Source of the DNA: Zygophlyctis sp. KS116
Lineage: Eukaryota > Chytridiomycota
Length of the DNA stretch: 64,000 nt
Direction: 5' to 3'
Assembly: GCA_054661495.1 (NCBI GenBank)
Contig: BAAFSQ010000002.1
Coordinates: forward strand, 54,162-118,161
Position numbers and translations under genes: made by a program. A model generated the notes under the pieces. The model was given only the letters and a program-made list of their open reading frames with translations, did not search any database and was not told where the DNA came from. Positions 9,531 through 23,136 of this stretch are shown here, one piece after another (position 1 is the stretch's first letter; each line of letters opens with the position of its first letter).

Positions 9531-12500
9531 ATGACTGAATCGCTTCCAATAAAGTTTCAGGAGCATGTCCAACTGCAGTCTTTGGGAATATCTTCAGCGG
9601 CGATTGGCTTTAATACGCTAACCATGGAGTCTGATAAGTTTATCTGTATCCGGGAAAAAGTTAACGAACAAAATCAAGTTGTGATTTGCGATTTAAGTGA
9701 CTTGAATAATCTAACCAGACGGCCTATAACTGCAGACTCTGCGATTATGCACCCAAAAGAAAAGGTTATTGCTTTAAAAGGTAAAACTGGAATTTCATTG
9801 CCAAATTGATGCGAAGCATCAGGTTCATCAGTTTCGCTTATTTAATTCTAATCTTTTAGCTGGAAAACAACTCCAGATTTTTAATATAGAACAAAAGGCC
9901 AAGATTAAATCGCATATGATGACAGATGATGTTGTATTTTGGAAGTGGGTGACTGATTCAATTCTAGGACTTGTGACTGAAAGTTCTGTGTATCATTGGT
10001 CAATATCAGGAGATTCAGCTCCTGTTAAAATGTTTGAAAGGCATGCGAGTTTAGTTGGAAGTCAGATTATAAATTACCGTATTAATGGAGATGAAAAATG
10101 GTTTTTGCTGATTGGAATTTCAGCTCAAGTAATATAATTTTTATTCATGATTTAGCAAGGTCGCGTAGTAGGAAATATGCAGTTATATTCTAAAGAAAGA
10201 TCAGTATCCCAGCCAATTGAAGGTCATGCAGGGTGTTTTGCAAAACTAAAATTGGATCCTGCAGCTCCACAGGCTAATAGACTGTTTACTTTTTCTGTCA
10301 GGACTGCTACAGGTGCAAAGGTGACTTGAAATGTTTTTATTCGTAGCTTCATATTGTTGAGATAGATCATAAAGATGGTACTCCAACTTTTGCAAAAAAA
10401 GCAGTTGATGTGTTTTTCCCGCCAGAGGCAGTGAATGATTTTCCAGTAGCAATGCAAGTTTCTAGCAAATATGATATTATTTTTCTAGTTACGAAATTCG
10501 GATTTATTCATTTATATGATTTAGAAACTGGAACTTGTATTTACATGAATCGAATTTCTGGTGATACCATTTTTGTTACTGCTGAATTGGAGGCTACTTC
10601 AGGAATTATTGGAGTTAACAGGAAGGGACAGGTATTATCTGTTAGTATAGATCCTGAAACAATTATTGGTTACATTACAGGAACTTTAAGGAATACAGAG
10701 CTTGCTTATAGACTTGCTACCCGAAATAATCTTCCTGGTGCTGACGGTCTTGTGGTAGAACGGTTCAATCAGTGTTTACAGGTGGGCAACTTTACAGAAG
10801 CGGCGAAAATAGCGGCTACTTCTCCACAGGTACTGTTATTCTAGTTAATATTAGGGCATTCTTCGTACTCCTGCTACAATTGAACGTTTGAAGCAAGTCA
10901 CGGTCACTCCTGGCCAAATGTCTCCAATCTTGCAATATTTTGGAATCTTATTAGAAAAGGGTGAATTAAATGCCTTTGAATCTTTGGAGTTAGTTAAACC
11001 AGTATTACAACAGGGCAGAAAGCAGTTGCTCGAGAAATGGCTCAAGGAAGACAAGGTAGGATATTTTCTTTAATTTTAGCTTGATTGCTCTGAAGAGCTA
11101 GGCGACATTGTAAAGCAGCATGATGCAACTTTGGCTTTATCTGTTTACTTAAGAGCCAATGTTCCTGCCAAGGTAATTTATGCAGATTGTTAAATTTAGG
11201 TGGTGACATGTTTTTCCGAAACACGACAATATAATAAGATTATTTTATATGCACAAAAAGTTGGGTATACTCCAGATTATAATTATCTTTTACAATATAT
11301 TTTGCGAATGGATCAAGAAAAGGGCGGGGAATTTGCTTCGCTGCTTTTAAATAATGAAGGTGGTCCGCTCCTCCCACTAGAAAACATAGTGGATGTATTT
11401 GCATCATTAAATATGGTTCAACAAGCTACGTCTTTTCTATTGGATGCTCTTAAAGATAATAAGCCTGAGCATGCGGCACTGCAAACCAGACTTTTGGAGA
11501 TGAACTTAATGCATGCTCCTCAGGTTGCTGATGCCATTTTGGGAAATGAAATCATATCCCATTATGACCGGCCTTATATAGCGTCACTCTGTGAAAAGGC
11601 TGGCCTATATCAACGGGCTTTAGAGCATTATACAGATATTCTAGATATTAAGCGTGTCATTGTCCACACCCATTTATTAAACGTTGAATGGGTGATCGGA
11701 TACTTTAGTCGTTTATCTGTTGAACAATCCCTAGAGTGTCTACAGGAAATGTTGAAGGGGAATATTCGGCAGAATTTGCAGATTGTTGTTCAAATTTCAT
11801 CCAAATATGCAGATTTACTGGGGCCTTCAAAGTTGATTGCCATGTTTGAGTCTTTCAAAACATTTGAGGGATTATATTATTTCCTTGGATCGATAGTAAA
11901 TGTAAGTCAAGATGCGGAGGTTCATTTTAAATACATACAATCTGCCTGTAGAACTGGTCAAATGAAAGAAGTTGAAAGAATCTGTCGTGAAAGTAATGCA
12001 TATGAGCCCGAGAAGGTGAAGAATTTTTTAAAGGAGGCAAAACTGACTGATCAGCTTCCACTTATAATTGTATGTGACCGGTTCAATTTTGTTCACGATC
12101 TTGTTCTACACTTATACCAGAATAATCTCTACAAGTATATTGAAATCTATGTCCAGAAAGTAAACTCAGCTCGAACTCCTGAAGTTTTGGGTGGATTGCT
12201 TGATGTTGATTGTGAAGAAAATATTGTTCGAAATTTATTATTATCTGTAAAAGGTGCTATTCCTATCGAAAAGCTGGTCGAAGAGGTTGAAAAGAGAAAT
12301 CGTTTGAAGTTGATTCTTCCTTATCTTGAATTAAAAATTAAAGAGGGAACTCAAGATCCTGGTCTCTATAATGCTCTTGCTAAAATATACATTGATACAA
12401 ACACGAATGCAGAGCACTTTTTGAGAGAAAATCACTTGTACAATGCATTGGAAATCGGAAAATACTGTGAAAAACGAGATCCATATCTCGCTTACATCGC

Positions 12501-15014
12501 CTATGAAAGGGGGCAGATTGATCAAGAACTGGTCAGAATAACAAATGAAAACTCAATGTTTAAACATCAAGCGAGATATTTGGTAAAGAGAAGGAACGTC
12601 GAATTGTGGGAAAGTGTGTTAAAGGACGAGAATGTTTACCGCCGTCAGTTGATTGATCAAGTTACTGGAACAGCTTTGCCAGAAACACAAGACCCTGAAG
12701 ATGTGTCTGTAACTGTTAAAGCATTCATGGCAGCTGATTTGCCAAATGAATTAATAGAACTTTTGGAGAAGCTGGTCTTGGATGGCTCAGCATTTAGTGA
12801 CAATCGCAATTTACAGAACTTATTAATTTTGACTGCTGTCAAGGCTGATAAATCTCGTGTGATGGACTATGTGACTAGACTTGATAATTACGATGCTCCC
12901 GATATCGCCAACATTGCAGTGGGCAGTGAACTTTATGAAGAGGCATTTGCGATATACAAAAAATATGATCAACATGTGAACGCTGTAGTAGTGCTTATTT
13001 CCAATTTAGATAATTTACACCGGGCGGAAGAATATGCTGAACGTATTGAACTTCCTGAGGTTTACAGCAAGGTAGCCAAAGCGCAACTGGATAAATCATT
13101 CGTGAAAGAAGCCATTGGTAATTTTAACTTCATATTTAAACATATGTAGAGTCGTATGTAAAAGCAAATGACCCATCAAACTTTGCTGAAGTTATTCAAG
13201 TGGCAAGCAGAGCTGGAAAGTTTGAAGAACTAGTTTCATTTCTTAAGTTTGCTCGTAAAAATACAAGGGAGGCTCAAATTGAAAGCGAGTTACTTTTTGC
13301 ATTTGCAAAAACTGGTCGACTGGCCGATTTGGAAGATTTTATTGCTTCACCAAATATAGCTCAGGTTGGTGAAATTAGATTAATTTTCTAGATTGGTGCC
13401 GTAGGGGATCGCTGTTTTGAGGAAAAAATGTTCGAGGCGGCAAAGATTCTATTCACTAGTGTATCAAATTGGGGTCGCCTAGCATCTACATTAGTATATT
13501 TGCATGAATATCAGCCTGCAGTTGACTGTGCGCGAAAGGCCAATTCCACAAAGTAATTAATACTAAGTAAATGTATAGAGTTTGGAAAGAAGTTAATGCC
13601 GCTTGTGTTGACAATGAAGAGTTCAAACTTGCACAGATTTGTGGGCTTCATCTGGTTGTCCATGCAGAAGAATTAGATGTATGAATTTTTAAGATTGATA
13701 ATAAGCAACTAATTAAATTGTATGAGAATGGTGGATACTTTGAAGAGCTGGTTCAGTTGGTTGAAGCAGGCCTTGGTCTTGAACGCGCACATATGGGGAT
13801 GTTTACCGAATTAGCTATTTTATATTCTAAACACCAGGCTGATAGGATGATGGACCACTTGAAGGTTTATTGGCAAAGGATCAATATTCCTAAAGTAATA
13901 AGAGCCGCTGAAGCTGCTCATTTATGGCCAGAGCTTGTTTTCCTTTATACTCATTATGAAGAATACGATAATGCAGCACTAACAATTATGGAGCATTCTG
14001 CAGATGCTTGGGATCACTCTACGTTCAAAGAAGTTTTGGTTAAAGTCACCAACTTGGAAATATACTATCGGGTAGGTTTTCGGATGTAAATAATTATAGT
14101 CTGTCCGTTTTTATCTTGAAGAGCAACCTCTTCTCATTAATGACTTGTTAACGGCTTTAAGCGCTAAAATTGATCATACAAGAGTCGTTCAAATGTTTCA
14201 AAAGACCAATAATCTGCCTTTAATCAAACCTTATCTAATAGCTGTACAAAAGGTGAATAATCCTGCCGTAAATATGGCATATAATGAGCTTCTTATCGAA
14301 GAAGAAGATTTTAAATCTTTAAGAGACTCTATAGAGCACTTTGGGCAGTTTGATTCGATCGCTTTGGCCCAGCGCCTTGAAAAGCACGAGCTATTAGAAT
14401 TTAGAAGAATCGCTGCTATTTTATACAAAAAGAATCGCCGATGGAAGCAATCTATTGCATTGTCAAAGAAGGATAAACTTTTTAAAGATGCCATGGAAAC
14501 CGCTACCGAATCAAAGGATGCAGAAATGGCCGAAGAATTATTATCTTACTTTATTGAAATTGGTAGAAAAGATTGCTTTGCTGCTGCTCTTTACGTTAGT
14601 TACGACATGATTCGACCTGACGTTGTTATGGAGCTTGCATGGAGAAATAATCTACAAACTTATGCTACTCCTTATTTGGTTCAAGTAATTCGTGAATACG
14701 TTACAAAGGTAATATTAATTATTAACAAAAAGATTGATAATGTTGAATCTATATTAGCTGAACGATTAGCAAAGGATGAAGAAAAGGAAAAGCAAGAGAC
14801 TATTTTAGGACCTGGAGCTGGAATGCCTCTAATGATCACCAATGGTCCACAGGTCCCTCAGTACACAGGAATGCCCCCGCAACAAACAGGACCTGTGATG
14901 CAGGGACTTCCCCAGCAATTCAACGGGATGCAGATCGGAGGCTATAATGCACAATACCCACAACAAGGTAATTACGCTGGAATGAATGGATTTCCGCCGC
15001 AGAATTTTCAATAA
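9531..15014 (+). CDS. CHC1: Clathrin heavy chain
   Basis: Scaffold of clathrin coats in endocytosis and trans-Golgi traffic. The whole protein is recognisable: N-terminal beta-propeller ([29 protein letters not shown]), linker, the clathrin heavy chain repeats ([18 protein letters not shown], [11 protein letters not shown]), the hub and a Gln/Pro/Gly-rich C-terminal tail. Thirteen exons follow from frame and conservation; introns at 9781-9859 (79 nt), 10129-10155, 10321-10346, 10830-10854, 11056-11079, 11173-11199, 13118-13149, 13365-13391, 13553-13578, 13679-13705, 14072-14099 and 14709-14732. Apart from the first, all are 24-32 nt. The last has no stop and a length divisible by three. The stop is 35 bp before the next gene. 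Confidence 0.98.
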
Positions 15015-15049
15015 GTTTTAATAAAATTTCAAGTCCAGCGTCCTTATTC

Positions 15050-16129
15050 ATGAGTGAAAAAAAGGAGTCTATCAGATCGGCATTGGAATCCAAGAACAAG
15101 GAAGAATTAGTGGAACTAGGAATAACTTCAGGCGGATTTATAAATGATAAACTGCGACGGGTAGTTTGGCCTGAGCTGACGCATGCGCATGCATTCGCTA
15201 GCAAAATTCGTAAAGGAAGTACATCGATTCGGCTGACACAGGAGGATCGTCATCAAGTGATTGTTGATGTAGAACGAGCTCAGTTCTTTTCTCAAGTGAA
15301 TGCCGGGTCACTGAAAAGTTATCGGATCGCTCTAAGTAATGTCATCTTTCATGTTTTGGAAAAGTATCATGGGTAATTTATAAATGCTAATGCAAGTCTA
15401 CATTATTTTCAAGGATTTCATGAAGTATGTAGTGTTTTACTTTTGATTCTGGGCGAAAAGGCGGCAAAACCAGTTGCAGAGTCTGTAGCCTTATTTTGGC
15501 TCAGAGATTCAATGTTTTCTTCTATAGATCCTACTTTAAATCAGTTAAATATACTGATGCCGTTGTTAATGGAAGTGGATAAAGATTTAGCGAGATTTCT
15601 TGGTTCTATTAAAGGTCTTGAATCACATTTTTGTATTTCTCAAGTGCTTACATGGCTTAGTCATAATGTAGATGCATGGATAGTAATTACACGGTTTTTT
15701 GATTTCTTTCTGGTTACTAATCCTCTAATGCCAATTTATATTGTAGTTGCTACTCTAATAATCCGAAAAGAAGAAATATTGCAAATGGACAAGAGTGATT
15801 TCTCAGTGGTGCATTGGAATCTTAGTAAATTTGGGGCTTGCAAGTCTGATATGGAAGATTATATCCAAATTGCAATAAAGATTTATAGACAAATTCCTCC
15901 AAAAATGATTCAAAGGCTTTCAGGAATTTATTTGGGTGATTTCTCAGTTGTTAATACATTTGATGATATCAAATCAATCCCTCTAGGTCAAGACTTTAAC
16001 TCTGATTTGGGAAAAAAGAGAATTGTGGAATTTTCAAAGCCGCCTACAAATAGTCTAATATTCAATTATCTACTACTCGGTACATTTATTTTGATATTTG
16101 CCATTGGTTGGAAACGTGTCGAATTATAG
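15050..16129 (+). CDS. TBC-domain RabGAP, TBC1D20/Gyp8 type, tail-anchored
   Basis: Two exons (15050-15372, 15397-16129) over a 24-nt intron give 351 residues. The splice rebuilds LHYFQGFHE, the hallmark of TBC1D20 TBC domains. RRVVWPEL near residue 35, a DVERAQFF stretch (a divergent form of the IxxDxxR arginine-finger box), VLTWLSHNVD and FDFFLVTNPLMPIY match this subfamily. A hydrophobic C-terminal helix ends the protein, as in the ER-membrane TBC1D20, a Rab1/Ypt1 GAP in ER-Golgi traffic. The canonical arginine finger should be checked because the local sequence reads DVERAQFF. The stop lies 6 bp from the stop of the convergent ATG4 gene. Confidence 0.87.
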
Positions 16130-16135
16130 AATTTT

Positions 16136-17216
16136 CTAATCCATGTCATCATCTGATAAAATTTCTGCACTATTAGCACCCTTTTCAAAATCAGGAAGTG
16201 TGTCTTCCACAGTAAATATTGGAGTTTTACCAGATATCAAGCCTTGAATTGAATTAATAAATAAATTAATATCTTTTACAGACTTTATAAGAAATCCAAT
16301 CAAGAGTGACGGATCGACCGATGAAATTGAAAGAGTTTTAAAACTTGTTGTATGATACGATTGTAATTCTTGCATTGTATAAGAGTCTTTAAGCTGTATT
16401 GTTTCCCTTGTTACATGAGGATCTAAATATACAAGACTATTTTCTTGATATCCTATAAAATACAATGCAGAATTTGGTCGTCCCCTATAATTTGTTAAAT
16501 CTAAAACTTAGAATACCCGGCAATCCCAACACAGTACTCCACATCAAAGCATTTCTATACTTTTTAAAGAATTAGATTTACCAGTAGAGATGAATAATAT
16601 ACAGGATTAAGTCTTTCAACTCCAAGTCGCAATGGTATTAAACATAGACATGCTTGAGCATCATTCTCTTTAAATGATTCCAATAAAGAGTCCTTGTATA
16701 TGACACCATTTTCTGCAGTATAAATACATAGATTCGATTTATAATCCTTTATGAGCATATTGAGCACATTTGCAATTGTTTGCGGACCAAACCATGATCC
16801 AATTTCTTTACCAAACTGTTGCCCAGCCAATGCGATTCTATGTAAAGAGAATGGGCAAGTAAATGAATCCTACAATCTTTAGTTTGATCATTTACAAGAA
16901 ATAACTTTAACGTTTCGTAATATGCCGCCGATTCAGAAATCCTCCACTCCCTTCCTTCTGCATACAACATCATTGTATTTGATAACATCATTTGCCCACA
17001 TCTCAACATACATCCAAATCCAGCGTCGCTAGTAAACGATCCGAGAGCGGGGAACGAATGGCGGTATGTACACCAAATCTTTGAATACAAGTCATAATAA
17101 AACTCATCAGTTGGACTTGCATACTTGACCGATAAAAGAGTCACTGATGCTTTACTTGAACTCTCTCGTTCAAAGCTACGAAACACTTGTTTAATCATTT
17201 CATAAAATTCATTCAT
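16136..17216 (-). CDS. ATG4: ATG4 cysteine protease
   Basis: Autophagy protease that trims Atg8 and delipidates it. Start is the ATG at 17216. The nucleophile lies in SDAGFGCMLRCGQMML, matching the family's GWGCMxRxxQ box. GSWFGPQTIANVL follows, and the Asp-His pair is present in YLDPHVT after GRPNSALYFIGY. The C-terminus is acidic. Several short introns separate the exons near 16850, 16570-16590 and 16470-16500; I fixed them only approximately. Length matches compact ATG4s. The gene begins only 14 bp after the stop of CSE1 on the same strand. Confidence 0.9.
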
Positions 17217-17230
17217 TCTTTCCCTCAAGA

Positions 17231-20200
17231 CTACGCGCTGATGTTTGACAATTGCTGTTGAATTAGCGCTTGAACTGATCCTCCAGATGGGCTTTTACCA
17301 AACTGTGCTAATGATGTTGCTATCGTATAAATCTAATTACACTTACCCAAATACATCTTTGAGTCATTGGTTACCAACAGATACACATTCTTTTTAACAG
17401 GGCCTAAAGTAGAAAGGCGAGAATATGCAACTTTATATCCACCATCGTCTATTTCAGCAAATTCACCTTCCTCAGCAGGGGCTGATGCAGGAGGAAGAGG
17501 GTGATTAATAAGTGAAATTAACGATTCTAAAATTGATGGCCACATTGACAAATAAGGAGGAGATAACATAATCTGACTTTTTGTGAGTAAGTGTGCCATT
17601 CCAGCTAAGCAAAGATTCAAGTCATCATTCGTGTAGATATTCTTGAGCTCTGGTATTAATACTCCAGATAACAGGCCATTAAAAAGTGGAGTAGATTGGA
17701 TAGAGTCTAAAGTACCAATTATATCATCTACAGTTAATCCAGGCTTTTGAATCACAAAGAGAGTACACATAAAGCGGATAAAAGCATGGCTAAACTGACT
17801 GGTTTTACTTGATGTCAATCTTGTAAGCAATAGAACAAAAATATTCTTAATATATGGTGATAAAGCTTGGCTAAAAATTATTTAATTAGACTTACATGGG
17901 AATATTTTCAATAATACTGATAATTAACTCAAAGCCATACACGTCATCCAATTTCGATGCAATAAGCTTGTGACAAACTCCAAGAAAGGGTTGCAAATGA
18001 CCTCGGGCAACGATTTCGTTTGGTCCTTTGGATAAGAAAGCTTGCATAAATCGAACTAAAGCAGGACGATTTCCTAATAATAAAAAATTATATTGAACAT
18101 ACCCGATGAATCCCAGTAGCTGGGGCCTAAAAATTTTGGAATCATTTGAGCATATTGTTCTGGAATTCCAGCTTCAGTATGATATGTTAACAATTGAGTC
18201 ATAATTTGGAAAGCATATGGTGCAAAATCTAAACGTTTTGTTAAAGCTTAAATACCTTCACTTTTTTGATCTATAAGCTCTTGAAATGGAGGGAACAAAT
18301 AAGTTTCAAAGCTTGATACAAGAGATACATTTGTCATACATGAAAATCTAAATATTGAATCTATGCTTTGACATACCTCACAAATAATGCAAGAGTTTCG
18401 AATGCGTAGTGATTAAACTTTGGATTGAGGGGGTTTTTGCTAATCACTGTAATAATTTTTGTAAGTCGGCCTAAATTTTCCTCTACAAGGGGCGAAATGT
18501 CCTGGCGAAGTACAAGTACAACTCTCATGATTGCTAGAGTATAATAAATACCGATTCATTTACCTTTCATTAAGTAGTCATTTTCCCCCAGCTTATTAGG
18601 CGAAGAATTCGCTTCAATTAGTTCAAACAATCGATTTAATAATTGTGGAGCGAAAGCAGCTATATTGGAGCTATCAAAACTTTGCTATTAATTTAAAATT
18701 AATTACATAAACTCTGTTCCCGACTTAATCGCAAAAATGCGCTCCAAACACACAGCAGCATACGTGTGAACCACATAATTGGTAGAGCCCAAGTGTGTTA
18801 TAAGAAGCGGAAGTATTTCCATAAGTTGCTCTTTGGTCAACTACATAATCAGATTAGGAAAACTCCTCACCTGACTTCTGAAAAGTAGCAAGTACTTGAT
18901 AGCATCCACTTTCAAGATCGGATGGATAGCACCATCTACAGGAAGTTGCAAGTCTGGAAGCGCGTGGTTTCCAAATATCGGCAAAACATCCATATACTCA
19001 TTAACTTGCGTCGCTCCAAACTTTGCATAAGATAGAATATAATTACCTGAACTGTCAAAGCTTTTGCAGATAAAGATGAGATCAAATACAATGCTGCATC
19101 TTTTGCTTTCCAATTATTAACACGATCTTGGTTATATGTCTAAATTAAATGAAAAATCTTGTATTACTTCCAAGTACTCGTTTGCATACTGTGAACATAT
19201 TTCTGTCACATCCTTTGCAAAATGCTCTAGTAGACCACGTACAAGATCGGAAGCAGCTCTTCTTCTTGTATCAGAATCAGAACCTTCAAGATCACGTCGA
19301 ATATATTCAATAGGCTCATCCTCAAACAATTCCACATCTGAATCTATACATAATTAGAAAATCCCCAAAAATACCTCTTAAAGTCATATTAGATACAATC
19401 ACTCTGGAACAAATCGATCTTAAAGCATCTGGATTAGCAAACATATCCCTATGACGTGCAGGTTTCACAACAGATGTAAGAAAGCTAATAGCTTTACTCA
19501 CCAACTATTCCTTTAATAAAAATAATCTACAAAATCATTTTTCGGCTCCAATCCAATATTAGTCAATAAATTCCAAACAATTTCAACAAATTGTGGCAAT
19601 CTTTTAAAATCCTCTTCATATTTTGTAGCATATAAATCAATAATTTCACAAATTGAAGCCTTTACTTTCTCTAACCACCCTGCCTCATCTAAATCTTGAG
19701 TTATTAGAGCAGGATTTGAGTATAACAAATATTTTTGGAAAATAACCATAAATTCCTCCATATGATCTTCAAAAAACTCTGGTAAATCTTGTGCATTTAA
19801 AGAATAAAAAATCTTGTTTAACAAGAATAGAGTCTGAAAAAGCAATCCTAACCTAACTGGATCATTAGTCGCATCAATTAGTTTATCAGTTTCCTAAATT
19901 TTAATTTTAAATAATCCAACCTGTAAAAACCTTAAAAAAGGTTCAGCAAACAATGCAAGAACCTGTTTAATTTCCAAAAACAATTTATCCGATCTAAACT
20001 GATGTCTCCATCTACATTATTATTAATAAATTAGAAGAAATAGAAAGTCTGAAAAACATACCTTTTAAAAATCGCATGAGCAGTAGTCAAAACTCCAATA
20101 TTAATCTTAAAATCCTGTAAATTTAATCTAGAAATCAAATCTGGAACCAAATTCCCCCAATCATTAGGAAAATCAACATTTGCAATTTGAATTACAGCAT

Positions 20201-20495
20201 CTGAAATTTGCAATTGACAAGATTGATCAACTGAAATCATTATTTGCACAATATTATTCTTGATATCATTCTTATCCTGAGCACTCAATTTATTCTCTGC
20301 CCAATATTTCTTGATGAAATTCTTAAAATAGACTGCGGCGGCCATACGCACACTCGACTCTTGAGTTGACACATAATTCAAAAGTCCGAAACCAAATCCT
20401 GGCTGTCCTTCTAATCCAGATAATTTAGCTTCTGCATCCTTTTGACATTTAGGATCCAAAGTCTGTAAGAGCAACTGTCCAATATCGGTCGTCAT
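17231..20495 (-). CDS. CSE1: CSE1/XPO2 exportin (importin-alpha recycling)
   Basis: Karyopherin that returns importin-alpha to the cytoplasm. The N-terminus has an importin-beta-type first HEAT region (LLLQTLDPKCQKDAEAKL, YFKNFIKKYW, DFPNDWGNLVPDLI). The diagnostic IEYIRRDLEGSDSDTRRRAA box lies near 19300. The last exon follows a 27-nt intron near 17328 and ends ...QQQLSNISA with stop at 17231-17233. About a dozen introns break the gene; those between 17830 and 19130 are visible only as frame changes at GT...TAG pairs. The start is shared with a 192-bp divergent promoter to SET1. Confidence 0.92.
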
Positions 20496-20687
20496 TTGAA
20501 ATTTCTAGGACGCAGACACCTGTTCCTTGACATTCCACCCACCATGGTCCTCTATGGGATCATTATCTAGAATGCATCATCTCTGACAATCCGAGTCATC
20601 CAGCCATGAGATCAGACTTTGAAAGTATGATTGAGATATCAGCAATGGATGCATTTTATCGGCGAAACGTTGAATTATTCGCGTTAA
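20496..20687. promoter_or_regulatory. Divergent promoter between CSE1 and SET1
   Basis: 192 bp between the two start codons. An ACCCACCATGG-like sequence near 20540 and several short frames are present but none is convincing as coding. It must hold both promoters. Confidence 0.4.
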
Positions 20688-23136
20688 ATGCAAGACTTTC
20701 GAGTCGTTTATGATCCAGAATTGGACCCAAAGAAGAAATATAAACTAAAAAAGTCTTTTGGCAACTCTACTCTACAGTCGGAAATTGATCCTAGATGCAT
20801 TGAAAACTATTACAAGTTGGGAAAGGGAAAAGCAAAATTAGTAAAGGAATATGGTCCGGTTCTGTTTGAATTTGATGAATTTTCTAAAACAGGTCCAGTC
20901 CCGACTTCAATAATATTAACAATGTCGCCAAAAGTGGATGAAAAGGAATTATTAATGGTAATTCAGGAAATAGGAAAGTTGGAATCTTTCTCTTTTGCTA
21001 AAAATCATCAGGGACTGTTATTGGGTTCTATTACTTTTGGGCATTCAAGCGCTGCAAGAGATGCTGCACTTAAATGGAATGGAATAATTGTTAATGATCA
21101 TAGAGTTGCTATAGAATTAGATGAAGATTGTAAATTGTAAAATATACTAATGATTTATAGGTCAAAAGTTTTATAATAGAAAAATAAAGGTAGAACAAGG
21201 GAAAAAGGGTGAAAATGCTGGGCGGTCACAGTCGCGAAAAGAGTCTTCGCCTTCAAGACGTCAAAAATCAGACTCTAGGTCGAAAGATAGGAATGAAAGA
21301 GATAGAAAGCATGATAATACTGAAAAAAGACGAAAATCTGATTATTCAAAGGACAAATACGAATCTAGGCATTATAGGCCGGAAAAGGAACATTATTCAA
21401 AATACAAGTCAGATGAAATTCTTCCTAAAAAAGAAAAGTCTAAAACAGAAGAGAAAAATAAAGGGATTTTAGTCAAGGAGAAGACAATTCCTACTCTTAA
21501 GATAATTCAAGAAGAAATTGTATCTATAGTAGAGAGGGATTATCATAATAGAGTCATATTGCAAATGATTAGGGATTTTATTGGGAAATCATTGCCTCCA
21601 CCAAGTATAATACTGGATAATCAAGAATCAATATCATCAATTACAACAATTTCTTTAGAATTAAAAGAAAAAGCCAGGCGTCCTCTTCCTTCATTTAAGA
21701 AATTAAAGACTTCAGAACCTGTAGAAAAGACTTCATCAAGATTAATCAAGAAAAATTATAAACTCTTGTCAAAAAAGAAACGTTTTTATATGGAAAGCGA
21801 TGCAGATTCATCATCATTATCTTCTTCTTCTGAAAGTAGTAATTCAGATTCAGAAGATATGGTAGAGGAAATTCCAGGTAAATTTATTGTTTTTTTGGGA
21901 TTTACATTAGTTGATAACACATCTTCTCAAGAGGATCTGATGGAGGTTGATGTCGAAGAAAATGTTATTACTGATATCCCAGAAAATGCTTTATCCAAAG
22001 AATCTCCAATAACTGATCCAGTTGTGTTGAAGGACAACAAAGCGACTAAAAAATCAAGATCGCGAAAGTCTGTCCAAAAGAAAGCTAGGCGTCAAACCAA
22101 AGATCAGATCATATATCAAAAGCCTATCAGAAGTGCATTTAATTTTGATGAATATGAAGAACGGTTTGCTGAACTGCGGAAACAAAATTGCATACCAGTG
22201 CAATTCCCGGACGGCGATTACGATTGTGATGCATTATTGAACATTTCAGGGATAGATTTAAAAGGTATGGGATATGATACAGAAGAAGAATCCATAATTC
22301 ATAATATGATCAACGAGGAAGTCGTAAAAAGAAAGATGTTCCACTCAAAAACGCTATATGATGCAGATGGACAAAGATGTCATTTAACTGGATCGGCAAG
22401 ATCGGAAGGATATTATGCAATAACTTCTGCTGAAAAGAAGGCCCACCTTCGAGTTGTATCTCACAAAAATCGTGATGCTACAATATCTCCAATCAAAATT
22501 CCGACAGCACCAACAAACATACCAAACGATATGAGAATAGCCAGCTCAAGAGCTAGTAGATTCACCCAGAGACAGCTTGTAATTGGCCCCGATACCAAAA
22601 AACCACCCGTGCCCATTGATTCTGCAGAGAGCGTACGCTTTAAACAAATGAAGAACCGTAAGCGACGTCTGAAATTTGCAAAATCTGAAATTCATGATTG
22701 GGGGTTATTTGCCATGGAAAAGATTGAAGCGAATGAAATGATTATAGAATATATCGGGGAAAAAATTCGACTAAAGATTGCAGATCTTCGTGAAATCGAG
22801 TATGAAAAACAGGGAATTGGTTCTAGCTACTTATTTAGAGTCGATGATGACATTGTGATTGATGCGACCAAAATGGGGAATCTTGCTCGTTTTATCAATC
22901 ATTGTTGCGAGGTAAAAACCTAAAAATTTATTTTTAGCCAAATTGTTATGCAAAAATCATTAATATTGATGGAACCAAGCGAATTATTATTTATGCTAAT
23001 GTCGATATTGAAGAAGGAGAGGAAATCACTTATGATTACAAGTTCCCTATCGAGGATGATAAGATTCCTTGCCTCTGCGGCGCTGTGGTAGGTTTAAGTT
23101 TCTAAAAAAAAGAATTGTCGAGGTACTTTGAATTGA
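20688..23136 (+). CDS. SET1: SET1-type histone H3K4 methyltransferase
   Basis: Catalytic subunit of COMPASS. Five exons (20688-21129, 21161-21877, 21911-22911, 22938-23087, 23113-23136) give 777 residues. There is an N-terminal RRM-like region starting [11 protein letters not shown], an Arg/Ser/Lys-rich stretch, an acidic Ser run, the nSET segment ([13 protein letters not shown]), then [56 protein letters not shown], and post-SET CLCGAVNCRG. The third intron at 23088-23112 splits the post-SET cysteines. The 33-nt intron at 21878-21910 has no stop and would otherwise insert a hydrophobic patch into an acidic region. The stop TGA overlaps the ATG of the next gene. Smaller than yeast Set1 (over 1000 residues). 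Confidence 0.93.

Noticed and set aside
9531-15014. Frameshifted clathrin pseudogene
   Set aside because: All frame changes coincide with GT...AG segments of 24-79 nt whose removal gives a continuous, fully conserved protein.
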